This document shows, piece after piece, positions 27,974-36,641 of a stretch of DNA of 64,000 bases. The notes under the pieces are model-generated. The model did no database searches. It saw only the letters and a list, made by a program, of their open reading frames with translations, and was not told the origin of the DNA. Every line of letters begins with the position of its first letter. Within the stretch, counting starts at the first letter, position 1. Position numbers and translations under genes: made by a program. Source of the stretch: Lacinutrix sp. C3R15 (GTDB lineage: Bacteria; Bacteroidota; Bacteroidia; Flavobacteriales; Flavobacteriaceae); assembly GCF_018860825.1 (NCBI RefSeq), contig NZ_JAHKPZ010000012.1, positions 372,001 to 436,000 on the forward strand. The letters are read 5' to 3'.

Positions 27974-28966
27974 TTATTTCTTTCCTTTTAATTTATAACC
28001 TATAGCCAATTTTGCATTAGACAAATTGAAGAAATAATCATTGCCATTATCAAAATCTGTAGTGTAATAACCATTTCCGTAGGTTAAACTAACGTAATAT
28101 CTATCTATACTATATCCTAACCCTATATTAAAATCTATTTTATACAACATTGGGTTAGATGGTCTGTAGCTATCGTCTTGCAAGGTTACTTTTTTATTCA
28201 TTAAAGCAATTCCTGGCATAAAATTAAAAGTAGCAGTAATATTTTCTGGAAGCTTAAAATAAGATACAAATCCTGCTAAAAGCCCTAAAGCGCCACCACG
28301 ATATCTTTTTACATTTGCTTCTTCATTAAAATACATACTTGCATCGTCACTAAAAATACTAGGTTTTGCAGAAAAATAATCAAACACACCAAAAAAACCG
28401 AGACCTCCAGTTATGTACATGTTTTTATTTCGCTTTTCAGAAAAACCGGCTTTTAATTGCGAATAAGAAAACTCTACATCATCAAAAGTGTATAAATAAT
28501 TAACACCAAAAGTTACAGAGCGAATATCACTTCTAAAAACAGTAGCTACATCAAAATCACTTTTGGCATTAAAACCTTTATACGTTTGTATAAATGCATT
28601 TACATAATGTTGCTTTTTAACTATAGTTGTAGCTTGTAAATCAAACCTTTTTGTCTCTTCTTTATTTGGGTTTTTTATATTAAAAGCAAGATCAATAATA
28701 AACTTTTTACTAGCTACACCAAAACCCAATCCATATCTGTTATTAGGAACATATTTAGCCTTAGAATTATCGTCTTTAATACTAAATTTCTTTACTTTAA
28801 AATTAGAAAATAAACGAATCGAATAATTTTCCAGATTTCTATCTATAAGTAAAGAGTCTATATTTTCTAAAGATTGTGAGTGCACAGAAATGCAACTAAA
28901 ACAAAAAATGACAAAGAAAAATAATCTAAATTTTAAATACTTTTTAAAAATATTCTGTGCTAACAA
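27974..28966 (-). CDS. DUF4421 family exported protein
   Basis: A 330-residue protein with a signal peptide (FFFVIFCFSCISVHSQ). The body (YSIRLFSNFKVKKFSIKDDNSKAKYVPNNRYGLGFGVASKKFIID) and many alternating beta strands fit, from memory, DUF4421, a predicted outer-membrane beta-barrel-like Bacteroidota family without known function. It starts with TTG; no ATG gives a complete signal peptide. Monocistronic. Confidence 0.7.
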   Translation of the reverse strand: MLAQNIFKKYLKFRLFFFVIFCFSCISVHSQSLENIDSLLIDRNLENYSIRLFSNFKVKKFSIKDDNSKAKYVPNNRYGLGFGVASKKFIIDLAFNIKNPNKEETKRFDLQATTIVKKQHYVNAFIQTYKGFNAKSDFDVATVFRSDIRSVTFGVNYLYTFDDVEFSYSQLKAGFSEKRNKNMYITGGLGFFGVFDYFSAKPSIFSDDASMYFNEEANVKRYRGGALGLLAGFVSYFKLPENITATFNFMPGIALMNKKVTLQDDSYRPSNPMLYKIDFNIGLGYSIDRYYVSLTYGNGYYTTDFDNGNDYFFNLSNAKLAIGYKLKGKK

Positions 28967-29073
28967 AAGGTGCTTAATTTGGTTAATATCAAATAAAATT
29001 TACCAGAATAGATCTATTTTATTTGGGAAATTCTATTTTTACAAAAGCTAAAATACATTAATTACCATAAACT

Positions 29074-29652
29074 ATGCAACTTGTTTTCGCCACCAATAAT
29101 TTAAATAAACTTAAAGAAGTACAATCGCTAATCCCTGAACACATTACGCTTTTAAGTTTAAAAGATATTGGTTGTTTTGAAGATGTGCCAGAAACACAAA
29201 AAACCATTGAAGGCAATGCCATACAAAAAGCAGCATATATTAAAGAAAAATATGGTTATGATTGCTTTGCAGATGACACAGGATTAGAAGTTACAGCATT
29301 ACAAGGCGAACCTGGTGTGTACTCTGCCAGATATGCAGGAGCACAACGCAATGATCAGGATAATATGAATTTGCTTTTAACCAACCTTAAAGACAGGCTA
29401 GATAGAAGTGCACAATTTAAAACCGTTATTGCCTTGCATCTTAACGAAAAGCTAGAAACGTTTACAGGCATTTGCAAAGGAGAAATAACAACAGAAAAAC
29501 ATGGCAAAGAAGGTTTTGGTTATGACCCTATTTTTAAAGCAGAAGGATTTGATAAAACCTTTGCAGAAATTACTATCGCTGAAAAAAACAAAGTAGGACA
29601 CAGAGGGAAAGCCGTAAAACAACTAGTTGCTTTTTTAAATGATTTAAATTAA
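29074..29652 (+). CDS. rdgB: Non-canonical purine NTP diphosphatase (RdgB/HAM1 family)
   Basis: A 192-residue enzyme that hydrolyses dITP, ITP and XTP to monophosphates, keeping deaminated purines out of DNA and RNA. Motifs: FATNNLNKLKEVQSLIP, FADDTGLEVTALQGEPGVYSARYAG, GFGYDPIFKAEG, KNKVGHRGKAVKQL. Tail-to-tail with the next gene, sharing 4 bases. Confidence 0.97.
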   Translation: MQLVFATNNLNKLKEVQSLIPEHITLLSLKDIGCFEDVPETQKTIEGNAIQKAAYIKEKYGYDCFADDTGLEVTALQGEPGVYSARYAGAQRNDQDNMNLLLTNLKDRLDRSAQFKTVIALHLNEKLETFTGICKGEITTEKHGKEGFGYDPIFKAEGFDKTFAEITIAEKNKVGHRGKAVKQLVAFLNDLN

Positions 29653-30695
29653 TCTAGATTACTTATCACATTAGCCAAATAACTTGCATCTTTAGAAACA
29701 CCTCCTAAAGTTGCAGAACCTCTGGTATACATCCACGGTAAGCCAATAAAATACAATCCATCTATATTACTTACACCTCTATAATTTTTAGGATAGCCAT
29801 TTTCATCTAATTCTAAACCCTCAATCCAATTAAAATTAGGACGATAACCAGTTGCCCAAATAATATTTTTAATAGTGGAAACTTTTGAGTTTTCAAAAAT
29901 AATTTCTTCTTGTAGTGCATCTTTGGTTCTTCCTTTAGCTATTACATTTTCTCTAGAAAGAATTTCTTTCACATCTGTACCTATAACTGGTTGCGATGAA
30001 TTACTTAAACGCTTCCCTATCCAGCTATATTTATTAAAACTTAAAAAACCAACTAAGGTAAACCACCACCACAAGGTTTTTCCAAGAATTTGTTGTGGTA
30101 AAGATTTTACAGTAGTATCTCCAGAAAAATAAACGGTTCTTGAACCATCTTTAGAAATTTCATTTAAAATTTGGTATCCAGAGTCTCCTCCTCCTACTAC
30201 CAAAGCATCTCCTTCTTGCAATTGGTACACACCTTTATAATAATTACTATGCATTTGAAGCACGCTTTTAGCTATTTTAGTATTACAAGGAGGTGTATAC
30301 GGAATATGAAATGGTCCTGTAGCTACAATTACATTTTTAGCTTGTAATTCGCCATCTTTATATCTTACATAAAAACCGTTTTCTGTTTTACGTACAGCAG
30401 TTACCAAGATATTGAGTTGTACTGGTATTTTAAAAGTTTCTACATATTTTTTAAAATAGTTACTTACTTCTATTTTTGTAGGATAGTGTCCTTTTGGCGC
30501 ATCAAATTTTAATCCTGGTAAGTGGTTATATTCGGTAGGTGTAAATAGTTTTAAAGAATCCCAACGGTTTAACCATGACGCTCCTATTTCCTTTTCACCA
30601 TCTAGTATTAAAAATTCCTTTTCTAATATTTTTAAATGATACGCCATAGACAATCCTGCTTGTGCGCCACCAATTATAATATAATCTAACATCAA
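29649..30695 (-). CDS. FAD/NAD(P)-dependent monooxygenase-like oxidoreductase
   Basis: A 348-residue flavoprotein with an N-terminal FAD-binding Rossmann motif (YIIIGGAQAGLSMAYHL), an NADPH Rossmann motif (ALVVGGGDSGYQIL) and the ATGYRPN motif near the end. It belongs to the flavin-containing monooxygenase/CzcO-like group. Substrate unknown; no neighbour helps. Overlaps rdgB by 4 bases at the 3' end. Confidence 0.88.
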   Translation of the reverse strand: MMLDYIIIGGAQAGLSMAYHLKILEKEFLILDGEKEIGASWLNRWDSLKLFTPTEYNHLPGLKFDAPKGHYPTKIEVSNYFKKYVETFKIPVQLNILVTAVRKTENGFYVRYKDGELQAKNVIVATGPFHIPYTPPCNTKIAKSVLQMHSNYYKGVYQLQEGDALVVGGGDSGYQILNEISKDGSRTVYFSGDTTVKSLPQQILGKTLWWWFTLVGFLSFNKYSWIGKRLSNSSQPVIGTDVKEILSRENVIAKGRTKDALQEEIIFENSKVSTIKNIIWATGYRPNFNWIEGLELDENGYPKNYRGVSNIDGLYFIGLPWMYTRGSATLGGVSKDASYLANVISNLD

Positions 30696-30789
30696 CCATT
30701 TTTAAATTTTACAAAGAGGCTAAGGTAAAAACTTTTAAAGGAACTCCTAAAAATGTGCTGTATAAGATTATAATACCTTTTATATGTTG

Positions 30790-30893
30790 GCTATTCGTTT
30801 ACAGGTTTAGGCGCGTTAACGATAGTAGTGGCATCCTTTTTTTGCTGGCATATATGGCAAAAAAAGATATAACGAATAGCGTGTTAAAACGCC
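30790..30893. repeat. Intergenic element with crossing inverted repeats
   Basis: Three arm pairs: GCTATTCGTT (30790-30799) with AACGAATAGC (30871-30880), perfect; GGCGCGTTAAC (30810-30820) with GTTAAAACGCC (30883-30893), 9 of 11; and CTTTTTTTGC (30836-30845) with GCAAAAAAAG (30857-30866), perfect. The first two pairs cross, as in a pseudoknot, and enclose the third. From memory, similar palindromes are scattered between genes in Flavobacteriaceae, suggesting a REP-like family. Confidence 0.65.
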
Positions 30894-30942
30894 CAAATAA
30901 TTAAATAAAACCTAACTACCCTATTTATAGCAAATAAAAACG

Positions 30943-30950
30943 TATCTTTG
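30943..30950 (+). promoter_or_regulatory. -7 element of the DEAD-box helicase gene
   Basis: TATCTTTG is a full match to TAnnTTTG. It predicts a leader of about 130 bases. No clear -33 TTG. Confidence 0.5.
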
Positions 30951-30984
30951 CAGCTTGAAACGCGAAAAATGCGTTACAATTGAC

Positions 30985-31054
30985 TCCTCAGAGAGAGGAT
31001 GTGTTACTAGAGGTTTTAGGTTAAGTATGTTCAATGCACTTCTATTTGTAACAC
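30985..31054 (+). promoter_or_regulatory. Structured 5' leader of the DEAD-box helicase gene
   Basis: The leader holds a hairpin TCCTC (30985-30989) / GAGGA (30995-30999) and a longer-range pair GTGTTAC (31001-31007) / GTAACAC (31048-31054). A third segment, GCGTTACA (30971-30978), could compete for the same partner. Long structured leaders are common for cold-shock RNA helicases, so a temperature or autoregulatory role is possible. Confidence 0.4.
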
Positions 31055-31089
31055 CAAAATAGATTGACATTGAAATACATAAAACAAGA

Positions 31090-32928
31090 ATGAGCACATT
31101 CCAAGATTTAGGTCTTAACGACGAATTATTACAAGGTATAACAGATTTAGGGTTTGAAAAACCATCTGAAGTACAAGAAAAAGCAATCCCAATTTTATTA
31201 AACGAAGAGACAGATTTAGTAGCCTTAGCGCAAACTGGAACTGGTAAAACGGCAGCATTTGGTTTTCCTATGCTACAAAAAATCGATGTTAACAGTCGTA
31301 CCACTCAAGGTTTAATTCTTTCTCCTACTCGTGAGCTTTGTTTACAAATTGCTAACGAAATGAAAGCCTACGGTAAATACTGTAAAGGTTTAAATGTAGT
31401 TGCCATTTATGGTGGTTCAAGCATTACAGACCAAGCACGCGAAGTAAAACGTGGCGCACAAATTATAGTTGCTACTCCTGGTAGAATGAAAGATATGATT
31501 AACAGAAAATTAGTAGATATTACTAAAATTCAATACTCGGTTTTAGATGAGGCCGATGAGATGTTAAACATGGGATTTAAAGAAGATATTACAGATATTC
31601 TTTCTGGTACACCAGAAGATAAAAACACTTGGTTATTTTCTGCAACCATGCCAAAAGAAGTTGCTAGAATTGCTAAAAAATTCATGCTAGACCCAAAAGA
31701 AATTACGGTTGGTCATAAAAATGAAAGTACTTCTAACGTAACACACGAATACTATTTAGTAAACGCTCGTGATCGTTACCAAGCATTAAAACGTTTAGCA
31801 GATGCGAATCCTGATATATTTTCGGTAATTTTTTGTAGAACTAAAAGAGATACCCAAAAAGTTGCAGAAAACTTAATTGAAGATGGTTATAGCGCTGGTG
31901 CATTACATGGTGATTTAAGCCAGAACCAACGTGATATTGTGATGAAACAATTTAGAACACGTCAAATACAAATGCTTGTAGCTACAGATGTTGCTGCTCG
32001 TGGTATTGATGTGGATGATATTACACACGTAATTAACTACCAATTAAGTGATGAAGTAGAAACCTATACACACCGAAGCGGAAGAACAGGTCGTGCCGGA
32101 AAAACGGGAGTTTCTATGGTAATTGTTTCTAAAAGTGAAATACGCAGATTAAAAAGTATTGAGCGTATTATTAACAAGAAATTTGAATTAAAAGAAATTC
32201 CGAACGGAATGGAAATTTGCGAAGTACAATTAATGTCTTTAGCAAACAAAATTCACAATACAGAAATCAATCATGAAATTGATAAGTATTTAGAAGATAT
32301 TAATGGCTTGTTTGAAGAAACTACCAAAGAAGAACTTATTAAAAAATTCTTCTCTGTAGAGTTTACTCGTTTCTTTAACTACTACCAAAAAGCTAAGAAT
32401 CTTAACGTAACAGCATCTTCTAATGATCGTGAAAGCGGAAGAAGTAGCAATAGTAATGATACACGTTACTTTATTAATGTTGGTGAAAAAGATGGCTTTG
32501 ATTGGATGAAGCTAAAAGATTTCTTAAAAGAAATTCTAGAACTTGGTAGAGACGATGTATTTAAAGTAGATGTTAAAGACAGTTTTTCTTTCTTTAATAC
32601 CGAAAAAGAGCACCAAGAAAAAATACTTGCCTTTTTTACAGATTACAAACACGAAGGCCGTTTTGTTAATGTAGAAGTTAGCGAAAACCGTGGAGGTGGT
32701 GGAAGAAGTCGTGGCGGAAGACGTCGCGATGGTGGAAACGACAGAAGACGTGGAGGATCTGACAGACCAAGAGGAGAAAGACGTAGTTCTGGAAGAAGAA
32801 ATGATTCTGGTGGTGACTCTAGAAGAAGTGAAAGACGTAGTTCTGAAGGTTCTTCAAGAAGATCAGAATCTAGAGATAAATCGGAATTTAAAACCACACA
32901 TTCTAGACCAAGACGTTCAAGACGCTAA
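31090..32928 (+). CDS. DEAD-box ATP-dependent RNA helicase (DeaD/CsdA-like)
   Basis: A 612-residue helicase for RNA remodelling in ribosome assembly and mRNA decay, often in the cold. Motifs in order: Q motif region (TFQDLGLNDELLQ...GFEKPSEVQEKAIP), AQTGTGKTAAF, PTRELCLQI, DEADEML, SAT, and HRSGRTGRAGKTG. A DbpA-type RNA-binding domain spans ~465-545. The last ~70 residues are an Arg/Gly/Ser-rich basic tail (GGGGRSRGGRRRDGG) typical of RNA chaperones. It has a ~130-base structured leader. Confidence 0.95.
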   Translation: MSTFQDLGLNDELLQGITDLGFEKPSEVQEKAIPILLNEETDLVALAQTGTGKTAAFGFPMLQKIDVNSRTTQGLILSPTRELCLQIANEMKAYGKYCKGLNVVAIYGGSSITDQAREVKRGAQIIVATPGRMKDMINRKLVDITKIQYSVLDEADEMLNMGFKEDITDILSGTPEDKNTWLFSATMPKEVARIAKKFMLDPKEITVGHKNESTSNVTHEYYLVNARDRYQALKRLADANPDIFSVIFCRTKRDTQKVAENLIEDGYSAGALHGDLSQNQRDIVMKQFRTRQIQMLVATDVAARGIDVDDITHVINYQLSDEVETYTHRSGRTGRAGKTGVSMVIVSKSEIRRLKSIERIINKKFELKEIPNGMEICEVQLMSLANKIHNTEINHEIDKYLEDINGLFEETTKEELIKKFFSVEFTRFFNYYQKAKNLNVTASSNDRESGRSSNSNDTRYFINVGEKDGFDWMKLKDFLKEILELGRDDVFKVDVKDSFSFFNTEKEHQEKILAFFTDYKHEGRFVNVEVSENRGGGGRSRGGRRRDGGNDRRRGGSDRPRGERRSSGRRNDSGGDSRRSERRSSEGSSRRSESRDKSEFKTTHSRPRRSRR

Positions 32929-33000
32929 ATGATCTGGCCTAAGGGCTGGTAATTTTGTTAATTTTAAGTCAAAGTTTAAAAGGTATAAGGTATTTATAAA

Positions 33001-33008
33001 TATGTTTG
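33001..33008 (+). promoter_or_regulatory. Candidate -7 element
   Basis: TATGTTTG matches TAnnTTTG 28 bases before the start of the carboxypeptidase-like-domain gene. No -33 element is obvious. Confidence 0.35.
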
Positions 33009-33036
33009 TATCTTTATAAAACTACACACCACTATT

Positions 33037-33819
33037 ATGAAGAATTGGTTTACTATATTTTTTTTACTACTATCTTTTACATTTAGTCAAGCACAAGAGC
33101 TACCTAATAAAGTAAAAGGTGTAGTAATTAACGCTGCAGATGATACCACTCTAGAAGGCGTAAATATTGTAAACTTAACACAAGTAATAGGTACAACAAC
33201 TAATGAAAAAGGTGTGTTTGAACTTGCAGCAAAACCAAATGACACCTTACACTTTTCTTATTTAGGTTTTAAATCTATTAAAGTTAGAGTAACAAACGAT
33301 TGGTTAAAATATGGAAGTTCTAATATTGCTTTAACAGAATTGGCTTTAGCTCTAGAAGAAGTAGTTGTAACACAGTTTAAACTTACGGGTTTTTTAGAGG
33401 TAGATATTAAAAATGTACCAACAAACAATAATTACAGATATGCAATATCTGGCTTACCAAGTACAGGTTATGAAGCTGGAAACAATTCGCCAAGTGCTGT
33501 AACTAAAGTTTTAGGTGCTATTTTTAATCCTGCAGACTTTTTATACCGAATGTTTGGTAGACAGCCCAATGAGATGCGAAAGTTAAAAAAGATGAAGCAA
33601 GACGATGAGATTAGAAGTTTACTTGCCCAACGATTTGACAGAGAAATGCTCATGGCTTTACTACAAGTAAACCGAGTAGATTTAGATGAAATTGTAAGCC
33701 AATGTAACTACTCTAAAGATTTTATAAACTCTGCTAATGACCTTCAAATTTTAGACGCTATTAGTGAGTGTTATGAAGAATATAAGGTTTTAAACAGAAG
33801 TAGATCTGGTAAATTTTAA
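33037..33819 (+). CDS. Exported protein with a carboxypeptidase-like regulatory domain
   Basis: A 260-residue protein with signal peptide (FFLLLSFTFSQAQ) and a CarboxypepD_reg-like beta-sandwich at ~25-110 (VKGVVINAADDTTLEGVNIVNL, GTTTNEKGVFEL, LHFSYLGFKSIKV), the module that also starts many TonB receptors. It ends with a helical region (~180-255) of no known family; no plug or barrel is present. The role is unknown. Followed by a strong terminator. Confidence 0.85.
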   Translation: MKNWFTIFFLLLSFTFSQAQELPNKVKGVVINAADDTTLEGVNIVNLTQVIGTTTNEKGVFELAAKPNDTLHFSYLGFKSIKVRVTNDWLKYGSSNIALTELALALEEVVVTQFKLTGFLEVDIKNVPTNNNYRYAISGLPSTGYEAGNNSPSAVTKVLGAIFNPADFLYRMFGRQPNEMRKLKKMKQDDEIRSLLAQRFDREMLMALLQVNRVDLDEIVSQCNYSKDFINSANDLQILDAISECYEEYKVLNRSRSGKF

Positions 33820-33841
33820 ATATTTATAAAATTCAATATAC

Positions 33842-33873
33842 AAAGCGTAATCCTTTAGGGTTACGCTTTTTTT
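33842..33873. terminator. Strong terminator
   Basis: A 12-bp stem AAAGCGTAATCC / GGGTTACGCTTT (one pair G-T) with a TTTA loop, followed by TTTT. Lies between convergent genes. Confidence 0.9.
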
Positions 33874-33884
33874 ATTATCTAAAA

Positions 33885-34544
33885 TCACTTATTCTCTTCA
33901 TAGTATCTCGCTATAATTTGGTCATAGCTTTTAATGGTTTTTTTAACCCAATCTAATCGCTTAGCATTTTGTTCTTCTTCACTAAGTTGCCAAGCGATAT
34001 CGCTTCGTCTTAATTTTGCCGTTACCTCTTGTAAAATAATAGCTGCAGAAACAGAAATGTTTAAACTTTCGGTAAAACCAACCATTGGTATTTTTAAATA
34101 ACAATCTGCAGCATCTAGCACTTCTTGGCTTAAGCCTTGGGTTTCTCTACCAAAGAAAAAACATGACTTTTTAGTAAAATCAAAATCCTGCAATTCACAA
34201 TCTTCTATATGTGGTGTAGTCGCTACTATTTGATATCCTTTTTGTTTTACATCTGCAATACAGTCTTTAATAGAATGAAACCTGTTTAAGTCTACCCATT
34301 TCTGTGCTCCCATTGCAATTTCTCTATCTATACTTTTGCTATTCACCTCTTCTACTATATTTACTTCTTGTATTCCAAAAACATCACAACTACGCATTAC
34401 AGCACTTGAATTATGCAATTGGTACACATCTTCTGTAGCAACCGTAAAATGCTTAGTACGCTGCTTAATCACTGTATTAAACTTGTTTCTTCGGTTTTCG
34501 GTTAAATAGGTTTCTAGGTATTCTAGAAGTTTAATGTCTGTCAT
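33885..34544 (-). CDS. trmH: tRNA 2'-O-ribose methyltransferase, TrmH/SpoU family
   Basis: A 219-residue SPOUT enzyme, close in length to TrmH, which methylates G18 in the tRNA D-loop. SpoU motifs: NSSAVMRSCDVFGIQEVNIVE (motif 1 with the catalytic Arg), CFFFGRETQGLSQEVL (motif 2) and LKIPMVGFTESLNISVSAAIIL (motif 3). The target base is inferred from length and motifs; other SpoU members modify rRNA. Confidence 0.9.
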   Translation of the reverse strand: MTDIKLLEYLETYLTENRRNKFNTVIKQRTKHFTVATEDVYQLHNSSAVMRSCDVFGIQEVNIVEEVNSKSIDREIAMGAQKWVDLNRFHSIKDCIADVKQKGYQIVATTPHIEDCELQDFDFTKKSCFFFGRETQGLSQEVLDAADCYLKIPMVGFTESLNISVSAAIILQEVTAKLRRSDIAWQLSEEEQNAKRLDWVKKTIKSYDQIIARYYEENK

Positions 34545-34672
34545 ATTTTTTACTAAACGTCAAATTTAATTAAAAAAGAACGGATAAGCACTTTCTTAAG
34601 AATGACAAAAAAAGTAATTTTATCTTTTGAGCAGAGTACCACTTTCGTGGGAATAAAATAGAATCTATTTTT

Positions 34673-35350
34673 ATGAAAAATATTGTAGTATTAACAGGAG
34701 CAGGAATAAGTGCAGAAAGTGGTATTAAAACCTTTAGAGATGCTGATGGTTTATGGGAAGGTCATGATGTTATGCAAGTAGCATCACCACAAGGATTTAT
34801 AGATAACCCTTCATTAGTTTTAGATTTTTATAACCAACGAAGAAGGCAGCTACTAGAAGTGCAACCCAATAAAGCGCATTATGATTTAGCATCATTAGAA
34901 AAAGAGTATAACGTTACCATTATTACACAAAATGTAGACGATTTACACGAACGCGCAGGAAGCACAAACGTAGTGCATTTGCATGGCGAATTATTAAAAG
35001 TACGAAGTGTTAATAACGAAACAGCAGTACAGGATTGGAAAACAGATTTAGTTCTTGGTGATATTGATAAAAAAGGAGATCAATTACGACCGCATATTGT
35101 ATGGTTTGGTGAAGCCGTACCTATGTTTGATAAAGCTGTTGAAATTTGTGAAACAGCAGATATACTAATCATTATTGGTACTAGCTTACAAGTCTATCCT
35201 GCAGCAAGCCTTATGCACTATGTACCAGAAAATACTACTACTTATTTTATAGACCCAAAACCTGCATATGTAAACCACCAAAAAATAACGGTTATTGCTA
35301 AACCTGCAACCGTTGGAGTTTATGAGGTGCTTAAACTATTACAAGACTAA
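34673..35350 (+). CDS. cobB: Sirtuin, NAD-dependent lysine deacylase, lacking zinc ligands
   Basis: A 225-residue sirtuin that removes acyl groups from lysines using NAD. Motifs: LTGAGISAESGIKTFRDADGLW (NAD binding), TQNVDDLHERAGS and VHLHGEL (catalytic His), PHIVWFGEAVP, GTSLQVYPAA. FYNQRRRQL keeps the Tyr-x-x-Arg pair that recognises succinyl/malonyl lysine in SIRT5 and CobB. The four zinc-binding cysteines of canonical sirtuins are absent; the protein has a single Cys. Shares 4 bases tail-to-tail with the FucU gene. Confidence 0.93.
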   Translation: MKNIVVLTGAGISAESGIKTFRDADGLWEGHDVMQVASPQGFIDNPSLVLDFYNQRRRQLLEVQPNKAHYDLASLEKEYNVTIITQNVDDLHERAGSTNVVHLHGELLKVRSVNNETAVQDWKTDLVLGDIDKKGDQLRPHIVWFGEAVPMFDKAVEICETADILIIIGTSLQVYPAASLMHYVPENTTTYFIDPKPAYVNHQKITVIAKPATVGVYEVLKLLQD

Positions 35351-35781
35351 AAACCGCTCTCTTCAGCCATTTTTACAACACCAACAGTTAGTATTAAATT
35401 GGCAAAACGACGTTGTTCGCCTGTTTGAATAATTAATGTAGTATTAGGATCCCTTATTTTGTCATAAAAAGACCATCGTTCCATCTCATCCCAAGTTACA
35501 TCTCCCAGTAATTTTTTATACGCCTCGTGAATCTCTGCATTTGCTTCTGCAGGCTTTTCCATAACAATAGCACCTTGAACAGGACAAACCTCTAATATAC
35601 CTTCAAGAACAGTTAGTGCATCTAATAATCCTGGGCGAAAATTAAGGTGTACTGTTGTAGAGTTTGGCCCACTCATGGCACCAACAGGTAAATTACCATC
35701 TGCAATAACAACTTGTGCAAAATGACCTGAACGTGCAAGAGCTTCCATTATAGTAGGATGAATTACTGAAGTCTTTAACAT
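35347..35781 (-). CDS. RbsD/FucU-family sugar mutarotase
   Basis: A 144-residue protein that interconverts sugar anomers (fucose or ribose). Recognisable segments: IHPTIMEALARSGHFAQVVIADGNLPV at the N-terminus with the catalytic His, and SFYDKIRDPNTTLIIQTGEQRRFANLILTVGVV. I start at the ATG at 35781, preceded by AAAGAGA, because the upstream in-frame ATG at 35817 falls inside a terminator stem. It follows an SDR gene, suggesting a small sugar-use cluster without kinase or transporter. Confidence 0.88.
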   Translation of the reverse strand: MLKTSVIHPTIMEALARSGHFAQVVIADGNLPVGAMSGPNSTTVHLNFRPGLLDALTVLEGILEVCPVQGAIVMEKPAEANAEIHEAYKKLLGDVTWDEMERWSFYDKIRDPNTTLIIQTGEQRRFANLILTVGVVKMAEESGF

Positions 35782-35810
35782 AAATTTCTCTTTAAAAAGT
35801 AAATAAATAT

Positions 35811-35846
35811 AAAACACTAGGTGCTACTTAGCTCCTAGTGTTTTTT
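35811..35846. terminator. Near-perfect long hairpin between the SDR and FucU genes
   Basis: AAAACACTAGG (35811-35821) pairs with CCTAGTGTTTT (35834-35844), and inside it GCTA pairs with TAGC across one T-T mismatch. It has the form of a two-way terminator. It sits between two genes of the same strand, so FucU may depend on readthrough or its own promoter. Confidence 0.75.
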
Positions 35847-35876
35847 AAGTTTTAATGTATCACAATTAACTTAGAA

Positions 35877-36641
35877 CTACATATTGTAGACACCTCCATT
35901 AATATCTAATGTTGCACCAGTAATAAAACCATCATACTCAGAAGCTAAATATAAAACTGCTCTAGCAACATCGTCTGCATTACCTGCTCTTTGTATAGGA
36001 ATACCAGCTGTTGTAGCTGCTGCAGACTCTTTTGTAGTATGCGTGTTATGAAATGAAGTACCAAGAATAAGACCTGGAGCAACCGCATTTACTCTAGTAC
36101 CTTGCGCACCCAATTCTGTAGAAAGCGCTCTTGTAAAGGTTAAAATTGCTCCTTTACTGGTAGAATATACTAAGGATCCTGGATGCCCTCCTTTACGTCC
36201 TGCCAGAGAGGCCAAATTAACAATACTACTATTGTCATTTTTTGCCAAATATGGTGCTGCTGCTCGTGTTACAAACATCATAGAGGTTAGATTAATATCC
36301 ATTACCTTATGCCAGAATTCAGCTTCCATTTCGTTTAACATTTTTCGTGCAACAAGAGATCCTGCATTGTTGATTAGTATATCTAATCCTCCAAAAGTCT
36401 CTATTGTTTTTTCAACCATAGCATTAGCGTCTTCTTCTTTTGTTAAGTCTCCACTTATAGCAATTGCTTTTTGTCCTTTACTTAATGCATATTCCGTTAA
36501 TTGGTTGGCTGTATCAGCACTAGAAAAATAGTGAATAGCAACATTAGCTCCGCTATCAATAAATTGTTTTGTAATCGCTTCACCAATTCCTTGCGCTCCA
36601 GCTGTAATAAGTACGTTTTTTCCAGTTAATTTCTTGTTCAT
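35877..36641 (-). CDS. Short-chain dehydrogenase/reductase
   Basis: A 254-residue classical SDR. NAD(P) motif TAGAQGIGEAI, the NNAG motif (INNAGSLVA), catalytic Ser and Y-x-x-x-K (GSLVYSTSKGA). The C-terminus (YDGFITGATLDINGGVYNM) is typical of sugar or 3-oxoacyl dehydrogenases. With a FucU mutarotase downstream, a sugar dehydrogenase role (for example L-fucose) is plausible but unproven. Confidence 0.9.
   Translation of the reverse strand: MNKKLTGKNVLITAGAQGIGEAITKQFIDSGANVAIHYFSSADTANQLTEYALSKGQKAIAISGDLTKEEDANAMVEKTIETFGGLDILINNAGSLVARKMLNEMEAEFWHKVMDINLTSMMFVTRAAAPYLAKNDNSSIVNLASLAGRKGGHPGSLVYSTSKGAILTFTRALSTELGAQGTRVNAVAPGLILGTSFHNTHTTKESAAATTAGIPIQRAGNADDVARAVLYLASEYDGFITGATLDINGGVYNM

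Noticed and set aside
32690-32932. ORFs overlapping the Arg/Gly-rich tail of the DEAD-box helicase
   Set aside because: Low-complexity repeats keep other frames open; the helicase frame has the motifs.
35782-35817. Longer N-terminus for the FucU protein
   Set aside because: The upstream ATG sits in the stem of a terminator and adds residues foreign to the family.
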